A DNA stretch of 23,736 nt from an uncultured Verrucomicrobiales bacterium (GTDB taxonomy: Bacteria > Verrucomicrobiota > Verrucomicrobiia > Verrucomicrobiales > DEV007), in NCBI GenBank assembly GCA_937893785.1, contig CALCSP010000721.1, forward strand, positions 1-23,736, given 5' to 3'. This document shows, piece after piece, positions 16,701-23,736 of this stretch; position 1 is the first letter of the stretch; each line of letters starts with the position of its first letter. The notes beneath the pieces are model-generated. The model saw only the letters and a program-made list of their open reading frames with translations. It did no database searches and was not told where the DNA came from. The translations under genes and the position numbers were made by a program.

Positions 16701-17222
16701 ATGAGTTGCAATTCCCTGTATCGCGATGGAGGTGCCAGCCAAGAGCTTGCTCACACTGGTGCTGGGGCTGTCATGTTAATTGAGGGTAAAGTGGTTCGTG
16801 GGCATGGCGTGGCATCTGGTCGCGCCGGGGATGCTCGTTTTCCGGACGGCACACTTGGGTTACAGTTACCCATCTTTGAGTCACTTGGCCTTGAACTTGA
16901 TGGCTTTTACTGCGGGACGATCAATGTTTCAGTGGCGCCACGCATACCTCAACCACAGCAACCGCTTGTCACTTTTTGCGATGTCCGTTGGCATCCCGAT
17001 TGTGCAGCGGAGGATTTTTCTTTCTTTGATATTCGTGTTGCGGGTTCAGACATGCTTCCAGTGCCTGCCTACATTTACTGGCCACATCCTGAAACAAAAC
17101 CTGAGCATTTCCAGGATCAGCATGTGGTTGAAATTCTAGCGCCGCACCTTGAAGCTATTGATGAAGGTTTGCCCGTCTGGTTTTGGGTACATTCCTCCCG
17201 CATGATATTTAAAGATGAGTAA
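16701..17222 (+). CDS. Protein resembling archaeal CTP-dependent riboflavin kinase (DUF120)
   Basis: A 173-residue soluble protein. From residue 26 it follows the plan of archaeal RibK/DUF120: IEGKVVRGHGVASGRAG, then a linker to IFESLGLELDGFY, the CGTINVSV element (71-78), and a C-terminal VVEILAPHLEAI followed by a beta strand. The archaeal enzyme phosphorylates riboflavin with CTP, and its GTxN element helps hold the Mg-nucleotide; Thr73 and Asn75 are kept here. The similarity is recognised by motif order, not by a search, so the family call is moderate and the activity unproven. The proline-rich glycine-rich loop differs from the archaeal version. An ATG at 16773 is a possible shorter start that begins right at the domain. 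The stop overlaps the ABC ATPase start by 8 bases, suggesting one transcript. Confidence 0.6.
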   Translation: MSCNSLYRDGGASQELAHTGAGAVMLIEGKVVRGHGVASGRAGDARFPDGTLGLQLPIFESLGLELDGFYCGTINVSVAPRIPQPQQPLVTFCDVRWHPDCAAEDFSFFDIRVAGSDMLPVPAYIYWPHPETKPEHFQDQHVVEILAPHLEAIDEGLPVWFWVHSSRMIFKDE

Positions 17223-18162
17223 AGACTCTCAACCTATCATTAGGGTGAATAGCCTCACCAAGTCATATGGGGGCTTTCATGCATTGCGTGGTATCGACTT
17301 TGAGGTGCAACGTGGGGAGGTGTTCGGTTTCTTGGGGCCGAACGGTGCCGGGAAGACCACGGCGATACGTTGTATGCTTGACTTGATACGGCCTTCATCA
17401 GGCTCTCTTTTGGTTGCGGGACATGACCCGCAAAGAAACCCCGTTGCTGTTCGTGCACGTTGCGGTTACCTGCCGGGGGAACTGCGCTTTGATGAAAATA
17501 TTACCGTTTCTGCTGCGTTGAATTTTTTCCAGCAGCTTCGCGGAGCAACTGCGGCTTGTCGCCGACGGGCTGCTGTTTTATCTGATCGCCTTGAGTTAGA
17601 TACTGCCTCAAGGATTAAGAATCTGTCCAAAGGAAACAAGCAGAAGATCGGTATTGTTTCAGCATTTATGCATGAACCTGAACTATTACTTCTCGATGAA
17701 CCTACAAGCGGACTTGATCCTCTTGTTCAGCAAACAGTAATGGATTTGGTGGCAGAGGTCCAGCATGGAGGAGCCACGGTTTTTTTCTCTTCGCATGTTT
17801 TATCGGAAGTGCAGGCTGTTGCCGGGCGCGTGGCAATAATTAGGGACGGAAGTATTGTTGAGGTGTCGGACACCTCGGCATTATCAGCTCGAGGAAAAGT
17901 CGAGGTACGGGTGCGCTTTACATGTCCAGTGCCTCCTGAAAAGGCCCAGCTTGCCGAGTTATCGGGGGTGACATTGCTTGCTTTTGAGGATGACGGTCGC
18001 TTGCTGGAGTTTGCCGTTAGCGAAAACATGGACGGATTGGTTAAATGGCTAGCCGCTTATCCAGTGGCAACTCTCGAGACCCGACAATGTGGACTGGAGG
18101 AGGTATTCCACGCTCATTATCCGGGAAAAGAGAAACAAGTATCGGCAATTTTACCTTCATGA
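17215..18162 (+). CDS. ABC transporter ATP-binding protein
   Basis: A 315-residue ATPase of the CcmA/NatA type that powers the membrane partner encoded next. It has the Walker A GPNGAGKT (41-48), a signature region LSKGNKQKI (137-145; LSKGN rather than LSGGQ, as usual in this subfamily), Walker B LLLLDE (157-162) with DEPTSGLDP, and the H-loop His194 in SSHVLSEV. The extra C-terminal 80 residues form a small regulatory-type domain common in this group. Two-component exporters of this kind move drugs, lipids or ions; the substrate is not evident. The gene overlaps the upstream kinase-like gene by 8 bases, and its TGA overlaps the permease ATG. Confidence 0.96.
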   Translation: MSKDSQPIIRVNSLTKSYGGFHALRGIDFEVQRGEVFGFLGPNGAGKTTAIRCMLDLIRPSSGSLLVAGHDPQRNPVAVRARCGYLPGELRFDENITVSAALNFFQQLRGATAACRRRAAVLSDRLELDTASRIKNLSKGNKQKIGIVSAFMHEPELLLLDEPTSGLDPLVQQTVMDLVAEVQHGGATVFFSSHVLSEVQAVAGRVAIIRDGSIVEVSDTSALSARGKVEVRVRFTCPVPPEKAQLAELSGVTLLAFEDDGRLLEFAVSENMDGLVKWLAAYPVATLETRQCGLEEVFHAHYPGKEKQVSAILPS

Positions 18163-19019
18163 GATCGTTCTGGACTATTTTTCGTTTTTCCGCATGGAGG
18201 CTGCGCTGGACTGTTCTGGGTTGGGGGATTCCTCTCATGCTACTGGGACTGATCACCACCCCCTTTTATGATCTAGTGGCTGAAAATGAACGCCAGCTCA
18301 GGCCGGTCATACAGGGTTTAAAGCCCTTGGTTAAAAGCTTTATCGGAGGTGAGCAGGCCGAGGACCTTTTTACCCCTCAGGGATTTCTGGCTTTGCGCTA
18401 TTTTGCCTTCTTGCCGGTCATCCTTGGTATTTTTGCGTCCGTGGTTGGTAGTGGCATGCTGGCCAGTGATGAGGAACGTGGCATCCTAGATTTTCTGCTT
18501 GCCCATCCCGCCGGTCGATCATCGGTTTTTTTAGGCAGGTTGGCCGCTACCTTTTTGACAATGGTTGCCATTCTGCTACTTGCCTGGTTTGGCTTGTGGC
18601 TTGGGGTTTTGCGGGCGGAATCTCTTAATTTCCCTCCTGGTCAAATTCTGCTTCCTTATATTTCGGTGCTGGCTGTGGGAACCTTTTTCCTGACACTATC
18701 GCTTGCCCTGAGTATGACGATGCCTTCTAGGGTGACTGCTGCGATGACTGCTGGTTTCATTGTTCTCGCTGGTGAAATCCTTACGAATCTTGCCAAGGCG
18801 ATCATGGAACTGAAGCTAGCGGCGAAATTCTCGCCTTTAACCTATTTCCAGACAAATGCCATGAGTGGCTTGGAGATCAAACCGTTAATGGGCCTTCTGG
18901 CTTTCGCGATAATCTGGACTGTTTTGGCCTGGCTCGGTTTTCAGCGACGTGATATTCGCGTTGCAGGAGATGGGGGCTGGAAATTACCATTTCTTGGCCG
19001 CAAAAATCGAATCAACTGA
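18159..19019 (+). CDS. ABC-2-type transporter permease
   Basis: A 286-residue integral membrane protein, the partner of the ATPase just upstream. ATG 18159 overlaps the ATPase TGA as ATGA; a longer frame from 18045 would add 38 unlikely residues inside the ATPase gene. About six hydrophobic segments are visible (roughly 18-36, 82-102, 127-152, 163-185, 190-212, 240-258), with a large extracytoplasmic loop after the first. The segment DEERGILDFLLAHPAGRSS after the second helix matches the conserved cytoplasmic 'EE-x-GT-x-E-x-L-L-x-x-P' element of ABC-2 permeases. The C-terminus is short and basic. No clear terminator follows; an A11 tract lies at 19040-19050. Confidence 0.93.
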   Translation: MRSFWTIFRFSAWRLRWTVLGWGIPLMLLGLITTPFYDLVAENERQLRPVIQGLKPLVKSFIGGEQAEDLFTPQGFLALRYFAFLPVILGIFASVVGSGMLASDEERGILDFLLAHPAGRSSVFLGRLAATFLTMVAILLLAWFGLWLGVLRAESLNFPPGQILLPYISVLAVGTFFLTLSLALSMTMPSRVTAAMTAGFIVLAGEILTNLAKAIMELKLAAKFSPLTYFQTNAMSGLEIKPLMGLLAFAIIWTVLAWLGFQRRDIRVAGDGGWKLPFLGRKNRIN

Positions 19020-19230
19020 TGGAATAGCGTCTTATTTATAAAAAAAAAAACAGGCGCGGCTTAAAGTGAGGCTGAAATTCTACAGGATTTAAGCCTACTT
19101 TTAATGACTGTATTTTCCCTTAAGTAATTGAAATACAATGTTTAATAGGTTTTTATTGGCGCGCAATCAATAGGCAGGAATGCCACGCAATCCCTGTGTT
19201 AGAGCCGGGTAACTGGATTCGACTTTTCTG

Positions 19231-19260
19231 TTGTCCAGAATGCACTATTTAAGCTATACT
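19231..19260 (+). promoter_or_regulatory. Candidate promoter giving a leaderless DUF1549/1553 transcript
   Basis: TTGTCC (19231-19236), an 18-base spacer and TATACT (19255-19260, five of six consensus) would start transcription at about 19267-19268, right on the ATG at 19268. No Shine-Dalgarno sequence precedes that ATG. A second candidate, TTGAAA (19128-19133), 17 bases, TTTTAT (19151-19156), would give a leader of about 100 bases. The rest of the 248-base gap (19020-19267) holds only the A11 tract and AT-rich sequence. Confidence 0.35.
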
Positions 19261-19267
19261 TACCCTC

Positions 19268-21217
19268 ATGAAGCAGCTGTTTGCCCTCAATATAGCGGCG
19301 ATTATAATTGCCTTGTTCACTTCTGGCAGTGCCAGTGCCCAACTTGGTCTCAGGCCCGGTCAAGTACCGCCTAACCAGTCCAAGGAATTCCAGCTGGCAG
19401 CAGCGAAGAAGGTGGACAAGCTGGTTGGTGCCGAGTTTAGAAGGAAGCAAACTCGCCCACTGCCAAAATCCACGGATGCTGAATTTTTACGGCGTAGCTA
19501 CCTGACAGCTATCGGTCGGATACCCAGTTATGATGAAGCGATCGCTTTCTTGGACAGCGAGAAGAGCACCAAGCGTGTTGATTTGATTGATACCTTGGTA
19601 GGTTCCTATGGCTACAATATGCACATGTTCAACTGGTGGGCTGATTTACTGCGTGCCACGGACACGTTTCAGGACACATCAGGTGCTCCATACATTAAGT
19701 GGATTAAGGATGCTATTGCTGCGGATAAGCCCTACAACCAGATGGTTCACGAGTTGATTGCTGCCACAGGCGGTGGTTGGCAGAACGGAGCCGTAGGTTA
19801 TTACATGCGTGACAAGGGCATGTTGAAGGACAATATGGCGAATACCACGCGGATTTTTCTTGGTACTCGCATCGAGTGTGCGCAATGCCATAACCACCCA
19901 TTTGATTCATGGAAGCAGATGGAATTTTACGAGATGGCTGCTTTCACCAACGGCATGAAGATTGGAGAACGGGATGCTTTCTCGAGTTATTTGTCGGACA
20001 AGGAGGATGAAGATGGGGTTGATCGTGAGTTGCGCGATGTTTCACGGTTGATCCGCTACGCGGTCTTTGACTTCTCAGTTGCTGACGCGGGTGATGGCAG
20101 CATTAAATTACCTAAAGATTACAAATATCGTGATGGAAAGCCGGGAGAGCGGATTGGTGCAAAGTCCCTTTCTGGTTTCGGTAAGAGTGTCCGGGTTAGT
20201 CTCAAATCCAAAGCAAAGGATGCCGGAGAAGCTCGCCAGGAATTTGCAGACTGGATCGTGAGCCCACAGAACCCTCGATTTACAAAAGTGATAGCTAATC
20301 GCATGTGGAAGCGGGTTATGGGAACAGGTATTTTTGAGCCGCTGGACAATTTCAGTGCGGGTGCTGCTCCGTCGAACCCTGCCTTGATGTCTTATCTGGA
20401 GGAGTTGTTGGTTGATTTGAATTATGACCTCAAGGCTTTCCAGAAAGTGCTTTTCTATACCTACACATTTCAGCTTGGGCCAAGTCCCGTTCAGCACCCT
20501 GAGCGTTCGCCTTACAATTTTAATGGCCGACAGCTCAAGCGGTTGAGTGCTGAGCAGGTTTGGGATTCTTTTCTGACACTTAAAGTGGATGATCCTGATA
20601 GCCGTAAGGGCAACGGCTACAGTGGAGGTACCATTATGTTCCGTAACCGTCCTGTGCTGGTCGGCAAGAAAACAATGCAGGATATCTATAATGAAGCGAT
20701 GGCCATCAAGTCTCCCGCAGCTGTCTGGAAATATGCCGAGAATCTTCACAAGCAGATCAAGAATGATAAAGGTGGTGGAGCAAAGGCAGGTGGGCAGATG
20801 CAAATGGAGATGATGATGGCCCAGAATGCGCGAAAGTATGGACAGGAGATGAGGGCTTCTGAGTTAAGCTCTCCGATGCCTAACGGGCACTTCCTTCGTC
20901 AGTTTGGGCAATCAGACCGTGAGGTGATTGAAAATGCCAGTAAGGATTCTGATGTGACGCAGGTCTTATCCATTCTCAACGGGCATGTTGAAAAGCAGAT
21001 TACCAGCAATGGCAGCTCAAAAATCTTCAAGGTAGTCAATGATGCCACAACAGACGCAGAGAAAATTGACCGTATCTTCATTAGTATCCTCTCTCGCAGG
21101 CCATCCCCTGAGGAGAAGGAAATATTCCTTAACGAATTCAAGATGGACCGTGGCGCAGCCGTGCGTAATGCGGTTGCTGCACTGATCTCCACTGCAGAGT
21201 TTATGTTCATTCAGTAA
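19268..21217 (+). CDS. DUF1549/DUF1553 planctomycete-cytochrome protein
   Basis: A 649-residue secreted protein. Signal peptide at 1-24 (SASAQ). DUF1549 (PF07583) covers about 46-225 and includes FLRRSYLTAIGRIPS, FNWWADLLRA and the heme-type CAQCHNHPFD (204-213). DUF1553 (PF07587) fills about 320-649, with NRMWKRVMGTGIFEPLDNF, the RLSAEQVWDSFLTL element, SILSRRPSPEEKE and the terminal STAEFMF. It is encoded directly upstream of a DUF1501 protein, the usual pairing. The two are thought to form a periplasmic redox pair in PVC bacteria, but no substrate is established. The methionine- and lysine-rich stretch around 510-540 (KGGGAKAGGQMQMEMMMAQN) looks like an unstructured linker within DUF1553. 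The start is fixed by the signal peptide. Confidence 0.94.
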   Translation: MKQLFALNIAAIIIALFTSGSASAQLGLRPGQVPPNQSKEFQLAAAKKVDKLVGAEFRRKQTRPLPKSTDAEFLRRSYLTAIGRIPSYDEAIAFLDSEKSTKRVDLIDTLVGSYGYNMHMFNWWADLLRATDTFQDTSGAPYIKWIKDAIAADKPYNQMVHELIAATGGGWQNGAVGYYMRDKGMLKDNMANTTRIFLGTRIECAQCHNHPFDSWKQMEFYEMAAFTNGMKIGERDAFSSYLSDKEDEDGVDRELRDVSRLIRYAVFDFSVADAGDGSIKLPKDYKYRDGKPGERIGAKSLSGFGKSVRVSLKSKAKDAGEARQEFADWIVSPQNPRFTKVIANRMWKRVMGTGIFEPLDNFSAGAAPSNPALMSYLEELLVDLNYDLKAFQKVLFYTYTFQLGPSPVQHPERSPYNFNGRQLKRLSAEQVWDSFLTLKVDDPDSRKGNGYSGGTIMFRNRPVLVGKKTMQDIYNEAMAIKSPAAVWKYAENLHKQIKNDKGGGAKAGGQMQMEMMMAQNARKYGQEMRASELSSPMPNGHFLRQFGQSDREVIENASKDSDVTQVLSILNGHVEKQITSNGSSKIFKVVNDATTDAEKIDRIFISILSRRPSPEEKEIFLNEFKMDRGAAVRNAVAALISTAEFMFIQ

Positions 21218-21295
21218 GCTCTGAATCCTTTTAACTATGTCCCGGCTTTTGCCGATCCATCCAATTAACAAAACAAACATCTAACTCCAGAAACC

Positions 21296-22606
21296 ATGTC
21301 AGATAATAACTTATTCCAAAAAGGCGACGAAGTAAGCCGTCGACAGTTCATGATTGGTGCTGCCCACAGTTACCTTGGGGTCAGCGTCCTGCCTATGCTT
21401 GGCGCAGCAGTGGGTACCAGTAACCTTTTCGGAGCGGCTCCCCCAATGCGCCCGCGTGCGGCTAAAAGTGTTATTTATCTTAATATGTCGGGTGGAATGA
21501 GCCATCTGGACACTTTTGATCCCAAGCCAGAAAACAAGGATGTGCAGGGTCCGACACCCGTTATTGATACAAGTGCGGACAATGTTCAAATCTCCGGTTT
21601 CCTGCCGAAGACTGCTGCTGTCATGAAACACATCACGCTTTTCCGTGGAATGCGCAGCAATCAGGGTGCTCATGAGCAGGGTCAGTATCTGCTTCACCGT
21701 AGTTATGCACCGCGGGGAACCATTGTTCACCCATCACTTGGTGCTTGGGTCATGCGTCTTTCGGGACGTCGTAACACCACCATTCCCGGTTTTGTTTCCA
21801 TTGGCGGTTCATCGGAGAATGCCACCGGGGGCTTTATGGGTGCAAAATACGGAGGCGTGCCTCTTGGTAACGCAAACTCCGGACTAAAGGATTCCAAGCG
21901 GGCTCATTCTGTGAGTCAGGATTCTTTTGAACGCAGGCTTTCACTGGCTGACAAGATGAATGCCGAATTCCATGGGCGCTTTAAGCAGAAGCAGATCAAG
22001 ACATACCATGGTCTTTATGATGAGGCGATTAAGCTCATGACCAGTGAGGACTTGAAGGCTTTTGACATTAAGCATGAAGACAACAAGGTGCGTGACTTTT
22101 ACGGCAACAACAGCTTTGGACAGGGTTGCCTACTTGCCCGTCGTCTCGTTGAGCATCAAGTTCGCTTTGTGGAGGTTAACCTGGGTGGTTGGGACACACA
22201 CAATGATAATTTCGTTGCTGTTGAGGCGCGGTGTCAGATCCTTGACCAAGCATTGGCCGGATTGATTTCCGATCTGGAGCGTCGAGGAATGCTTGATAGC
22301 ACACTTGTTGCGCTTGGTACGGAGTTTGGCCGCACCCCAGACATTAACGGTAATACAGGCCGGGATCACTTCCCGCGCGCCTTCACTACCCTGATGGCCG
22401 GTGGTGGCGTAAAAGGAGGATTCGTTTACGGCGAAACTGACCGCAAGGCGCATACCGTGAAGGAGGGAATCGTAACACCAGGCATGTTCAATGCCACAAT
22501 CGGTCACGCTGTTGGTCTGCCGACTGAGCGGGTTGTTACATCACCTTCAGGAAGGCCTTTCACCATTGGTGATGAGTCCAAGCCGGTTAAGGAAATCTTT
22601 GCGTAA
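21296..22606 (+). CDS. DUF1501 protein, Tat-exported
   Basis: A 436-residue protein of the DUF1501 (PF07394) family, which has an alkaline-phosphatase/sulfatase-like fold. The twin-arginine motif is SRRQFMIGAA (14-23), so export of a folded protein is likely. Family features include YLNMSGGMSHLDTFDPKP near residue 62, QGAHEQGQYLLHRSY, GGWDTHNDN in the middle and GTEFGRTPDINGNTGRDH toward the end. The start is 78 bases after the DUF1549/1553 stop on the same strand; a small CGGC-TTTT-GCCG hairpin (21243-21254) lies between but has no T run, so cotranscription is likely. The gene is closed by a strong terminator 18 bases downstream of its stop. Confidence 0.95.
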   Translation: MSDNNLFQKGDEVSRRQFMIGAAHSYLGVSVLPMLGAAVGTSNLFGAAPPMRPRAAKSVIYLNMSGGMSHLDTFDPKPENKDVQGPTPVIDTSADNVQISGFLPKTAAVMKHITLFRGMRSNQGAHEQGQYLLHRSYAPRGTIVHPSLGAWVMRLSGRRNTTIPGFVSIGGSSENATGGFMGAKYGGVPLGNANSGLKDSKRAHSVSQDSFERRLSLADKMNAEFHGRFKQKQIKTYHGLYDEAIKLMTSEDLKAFDIKHEDNKVRDFYGNNSFGQGCLLARRLVEHQVRFVEVNLGGWDTHNDNFVAVEARCQILDQALAGLISDLERRGMLDSTLVALGTEFGRTPDINGNTGRDHFPRAFTTLMAGGGVKGGFVYGETDRKAHTVKEGIVTPGMFNATIGHAVGLPTERVVTSPSGRPFTIGDESKPVKEIFA

Positions 22607-22623
22607 GCATCATTCTCTCTACG

Positions 22624-22656
22624 GGGGGACACGTGATATCGTGTCCCCCTTTTTTT
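22624..22656 (+). terminator. Strong intrinsic terminator after the DUF1501 gene
   Basis: A perfect 10-bp stem, GGGGGACACG (22624-22633) and CGTGTCCCCC (22640-22649), with a six-base loop TGATAT and seven T directly after. It should end transcription of the DUF1549/1553-DUF1501 pair and separate it from the LRR cytochrome gene, which begins 18 bases downstream and so needs its own promoter or read-through. Confidence 0.95.
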
Positions 22657-22673
22657 GCACAAAAATATTGTTT

Positions 22674-23645
22674 ATGAGTTCCAAGTTTTTTTTCCCTGCA
22701 CTTTGGTTTCTTTCCGTGGTAGCGGCTCCGGGGCAAGAGATCGATTACAAGAAACAAATTGCCCCGATTCTTTCTTCCAAGTGCAATTCATGTCATACGG
22801 CTAAGAAAAAAGAGACTGACAAGAAACCAAAGGCAGGCCTTGCCCTTGATACCCCGGGCGGAATCCGTGCGGGAGGTGTATTGGAACCAGGCGACGCTTC
22901 CAGTAGCGAATTATATGTTAGGGTTTCACTGCCAAAGACGGATGATGAACTCATGCCTCCGACAGATGACGGAGGCCCTTTGTCGGCGAAGGAAATTGCG
23001 CTTATAAAGAAGTGGATTGATGATGGAGCTCGGTTCAGTAGCGGTAGTGGCCAAGGCATTGGATCGATTCCTGCTGATCTGGATGTTGCCAAGGTGATGG
23101 CTATGCCGATGCGCGAACCAAATGCTGATGGAGTTGTGCACCTTGAGGGACTAGGAGCCACAGTCAGTCAACTTGCAGTCAATTTGCCACAGCAACTCGT
23201 CGTGGAATGGATTTCAACTTATCATAAGACAACAGACAAGGAGATTGAGCAGATTTTGCACATTGCTCCCAATGTGGTGGAGGTTGATCTCAGTAGGACT
23301 AAGGTCACAGATGATGGACTCAAACATATTGGAAAGCTGGCTCGTCTCACTCACCTCAATCTGAGTCGTACCCAGATTACGGACAAAGGCATCGCCCACC
23401 TGTCAGGGCTGCGTTATTTGGAAAATCTGAACCTGTATGGTACTGAAGTTACGGATGCCATACTGCCGGTCTTGGCCAAGCATCGAAAACTGAAGGCTGT
23501 CTATGCCTGGAAAACAAAAATCACACCGGATGGTCTGAGCCAACTGCGTAAGGCGTTACCAGACGCTAAATTGGTTCTTGAGACGGATGCCAAGTCCAAC
23601 CGCTACGACAACTTGGATAATCCTGATAACAAGTTTGATTTCTAG
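22674..23645 (+). CDS. Secreted c-type-cytochrome-domain protein with leucine-rich repeats
   Basis: A 323-residue protein, starting at ATG 22674 because this gives a signal peptide (1-21); a longer frame runs back into the DUF1501 gene and the terminator. Residues 24-140 are a PSCyt1-like domain: IDYKKQIAPILSSKCNSCH with CNSCH at 37-41, a GLALDTPGGIRAGG segment and PPTDDGGPLSAKEIALIKKW. Residues 180-320 hold about five leucine-rich repeats (LTHLNLSRTQITDKGIAHLS, LENLNLYGTEVTDAIL and others) of the PVC type. It probably binds heme covalently and a protein partner through the repeats; function is unknown. The translation start lies only 18 bases past the terminator T run, and no Shine-Dalgarno is seen. 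The 91 bases after the stop hold only a weak 6-bp hairpin (23682-23698). Confidence 0.92.
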   Translation: MSSKFFFPALWFLSVVAAPGQEIDYKKQIAPILSSKCNSCHTAKKKETDKKPKAGLALDTPGGIRAGGVLEPGDASSSELYVRVSLPKTDDELMPPTDDGGPLSAKEIALIKKWIDDGARFSSGSGQGIGSIPADLDVAKVMAMPMREPNADGVVHLEGLGATVSQLAVNLPQQLVVEWISTYHKTTDKEIEQILHIAPNVVEVDLSRTKVTDDGLKHIGKLARLTHLNLSRTQITDKGIAHLSGLRYLENLNLYGTEVTDAILPVLAKHRKLKAVYAWKTKITPDGLSQLRKALPDAKLVLETDAKSNRYDNLDNPDNKFDF

Positions 23646-23736
23646 TTTTCCTGCAAGGTGGGCGGAAAGTCTTTTTAGGCCACAGTTGATCAAACTGTTT
23701 GGCGTCTAGTTGTTTTTCTATCTCAAAAAAAAGCAC

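Noticed and set aside
18045..18158. N-terminal extension of the ABC permease
   Set aside because: It lies inside the ATPase coding region in another frame; ATG 18159 shows ATGA coupling.
19040..19050. A11 tract
   Set aside because: A homopolymer without a neighbouring stem on either strand; not a terminator for the permease gene.
20108..20803. 231-codon open frame on the minus strand
   Set aside because: Antisense to the well-supported DUF1549/1553 gene; no recognisable protein features.
22491..22673. N-terminal extension of the LRR cytochrome gene
   Set aside because: The extension lies in the DUF1501 gene and across a strong terminator; ATG 22674 gives a proper signal peptide.
23682..23698. 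Hairpin ACAGTT/AACTGT as a terminator of the LRR cytochrome gene
   Set aside because: Six weak pairs and no directly following T run.
1..23736. tRNA, rRNA, CRISPR, insertion sequence, phage or defence genes
   Set aside because: None recognised on either strand; the caspase-like domain is a degenerate part of a secreted protein and not evidence for a defence system.

Overview
The gene content points to a member of the Verrucomicrobiota, or a close relative in the Planctomycetota/PVC group. The evidence is paired 'planctomycete cytochrome' proteins (DUF1552 with DUF1592/1588/1585, and DUF1501 with DUF1549/1553), many exported lipoproteins and signal-peptide proteins, a sulfatase, a sialate O-acetylesterase-like protein, DUF1080, and very few Shine-Dalgarno sites. 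This placement is inferred from gene families; there is no rRNA in the window.

Layout. (1) Bases 1-9915 run leftward. In transcription order they hold a secreted SH3/BamE-like protein, a sialate O-acetylesterase-like protein, a serine beta-lactamase-family hydrolase, a Tat-exported DUF1552 protein, a fusion of a degenerate caspase-like domain to a formylglycine-generating-enzyme-like (FGE-like) domain, a diheme DUF1592/1588/1585 protein and a sulfatase cut by the window edge. Several of these genes overlap or nearly touch, so translational coupling is likely. (2) Bases 10018-12614 run rightward: hemL (glutamate-1-semialdehyde aminomutase), then two overlapping lipoprotein genes, one DUF1080-like and one of unknown family. 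(3) Bases 12648-16618 run leftward: an OsmC-family peroxidase, a thioredoxin-like secreted protein interrupted by an in-frame TGA, a CAP-domain protein and a secreted LamG-like protein. (4) Bases 16701-23645 run rightward: a protein resembling archaeal CTP-dependent riboflavin kinase, an ABC ATPase/permease pair, a DUF1549/1553 cytochrome, its DUF1501 partner, a very strong terminator, and a c-type-cytochrome protein with leucine-rich repeats.

The most interesting locus is 14842-16155. One continuous reading frame of 437 codons plus a stop encodes a signal peptide and a thioredoxin-like fold. It is broken only by a TGA directly after a cysteine codon, at the place where the redox motif is expected, and a SECIS-like hairpin can be drawn just downstream. 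It lies 16 bp behind an OsmC peroxidase gene. This makes it a good candidate for an unrecognised exported selenoprotein with a vicinal Cys-Sec pair, although a nonsense mutation or sequencing error is not excluded. Second in interest is the left operon, where a pseudo-caspase/FGE-like fusion without the FGE cysteine pair sits between DUF1552 and DUF1592. The sulfatase of the same operon lacks the signature Arg and the GKWH His.

No rRNA, tRNA, CRISPR array, insertion sequence or integrase was seen. No gene-free stretch exceeds about 250 bases.
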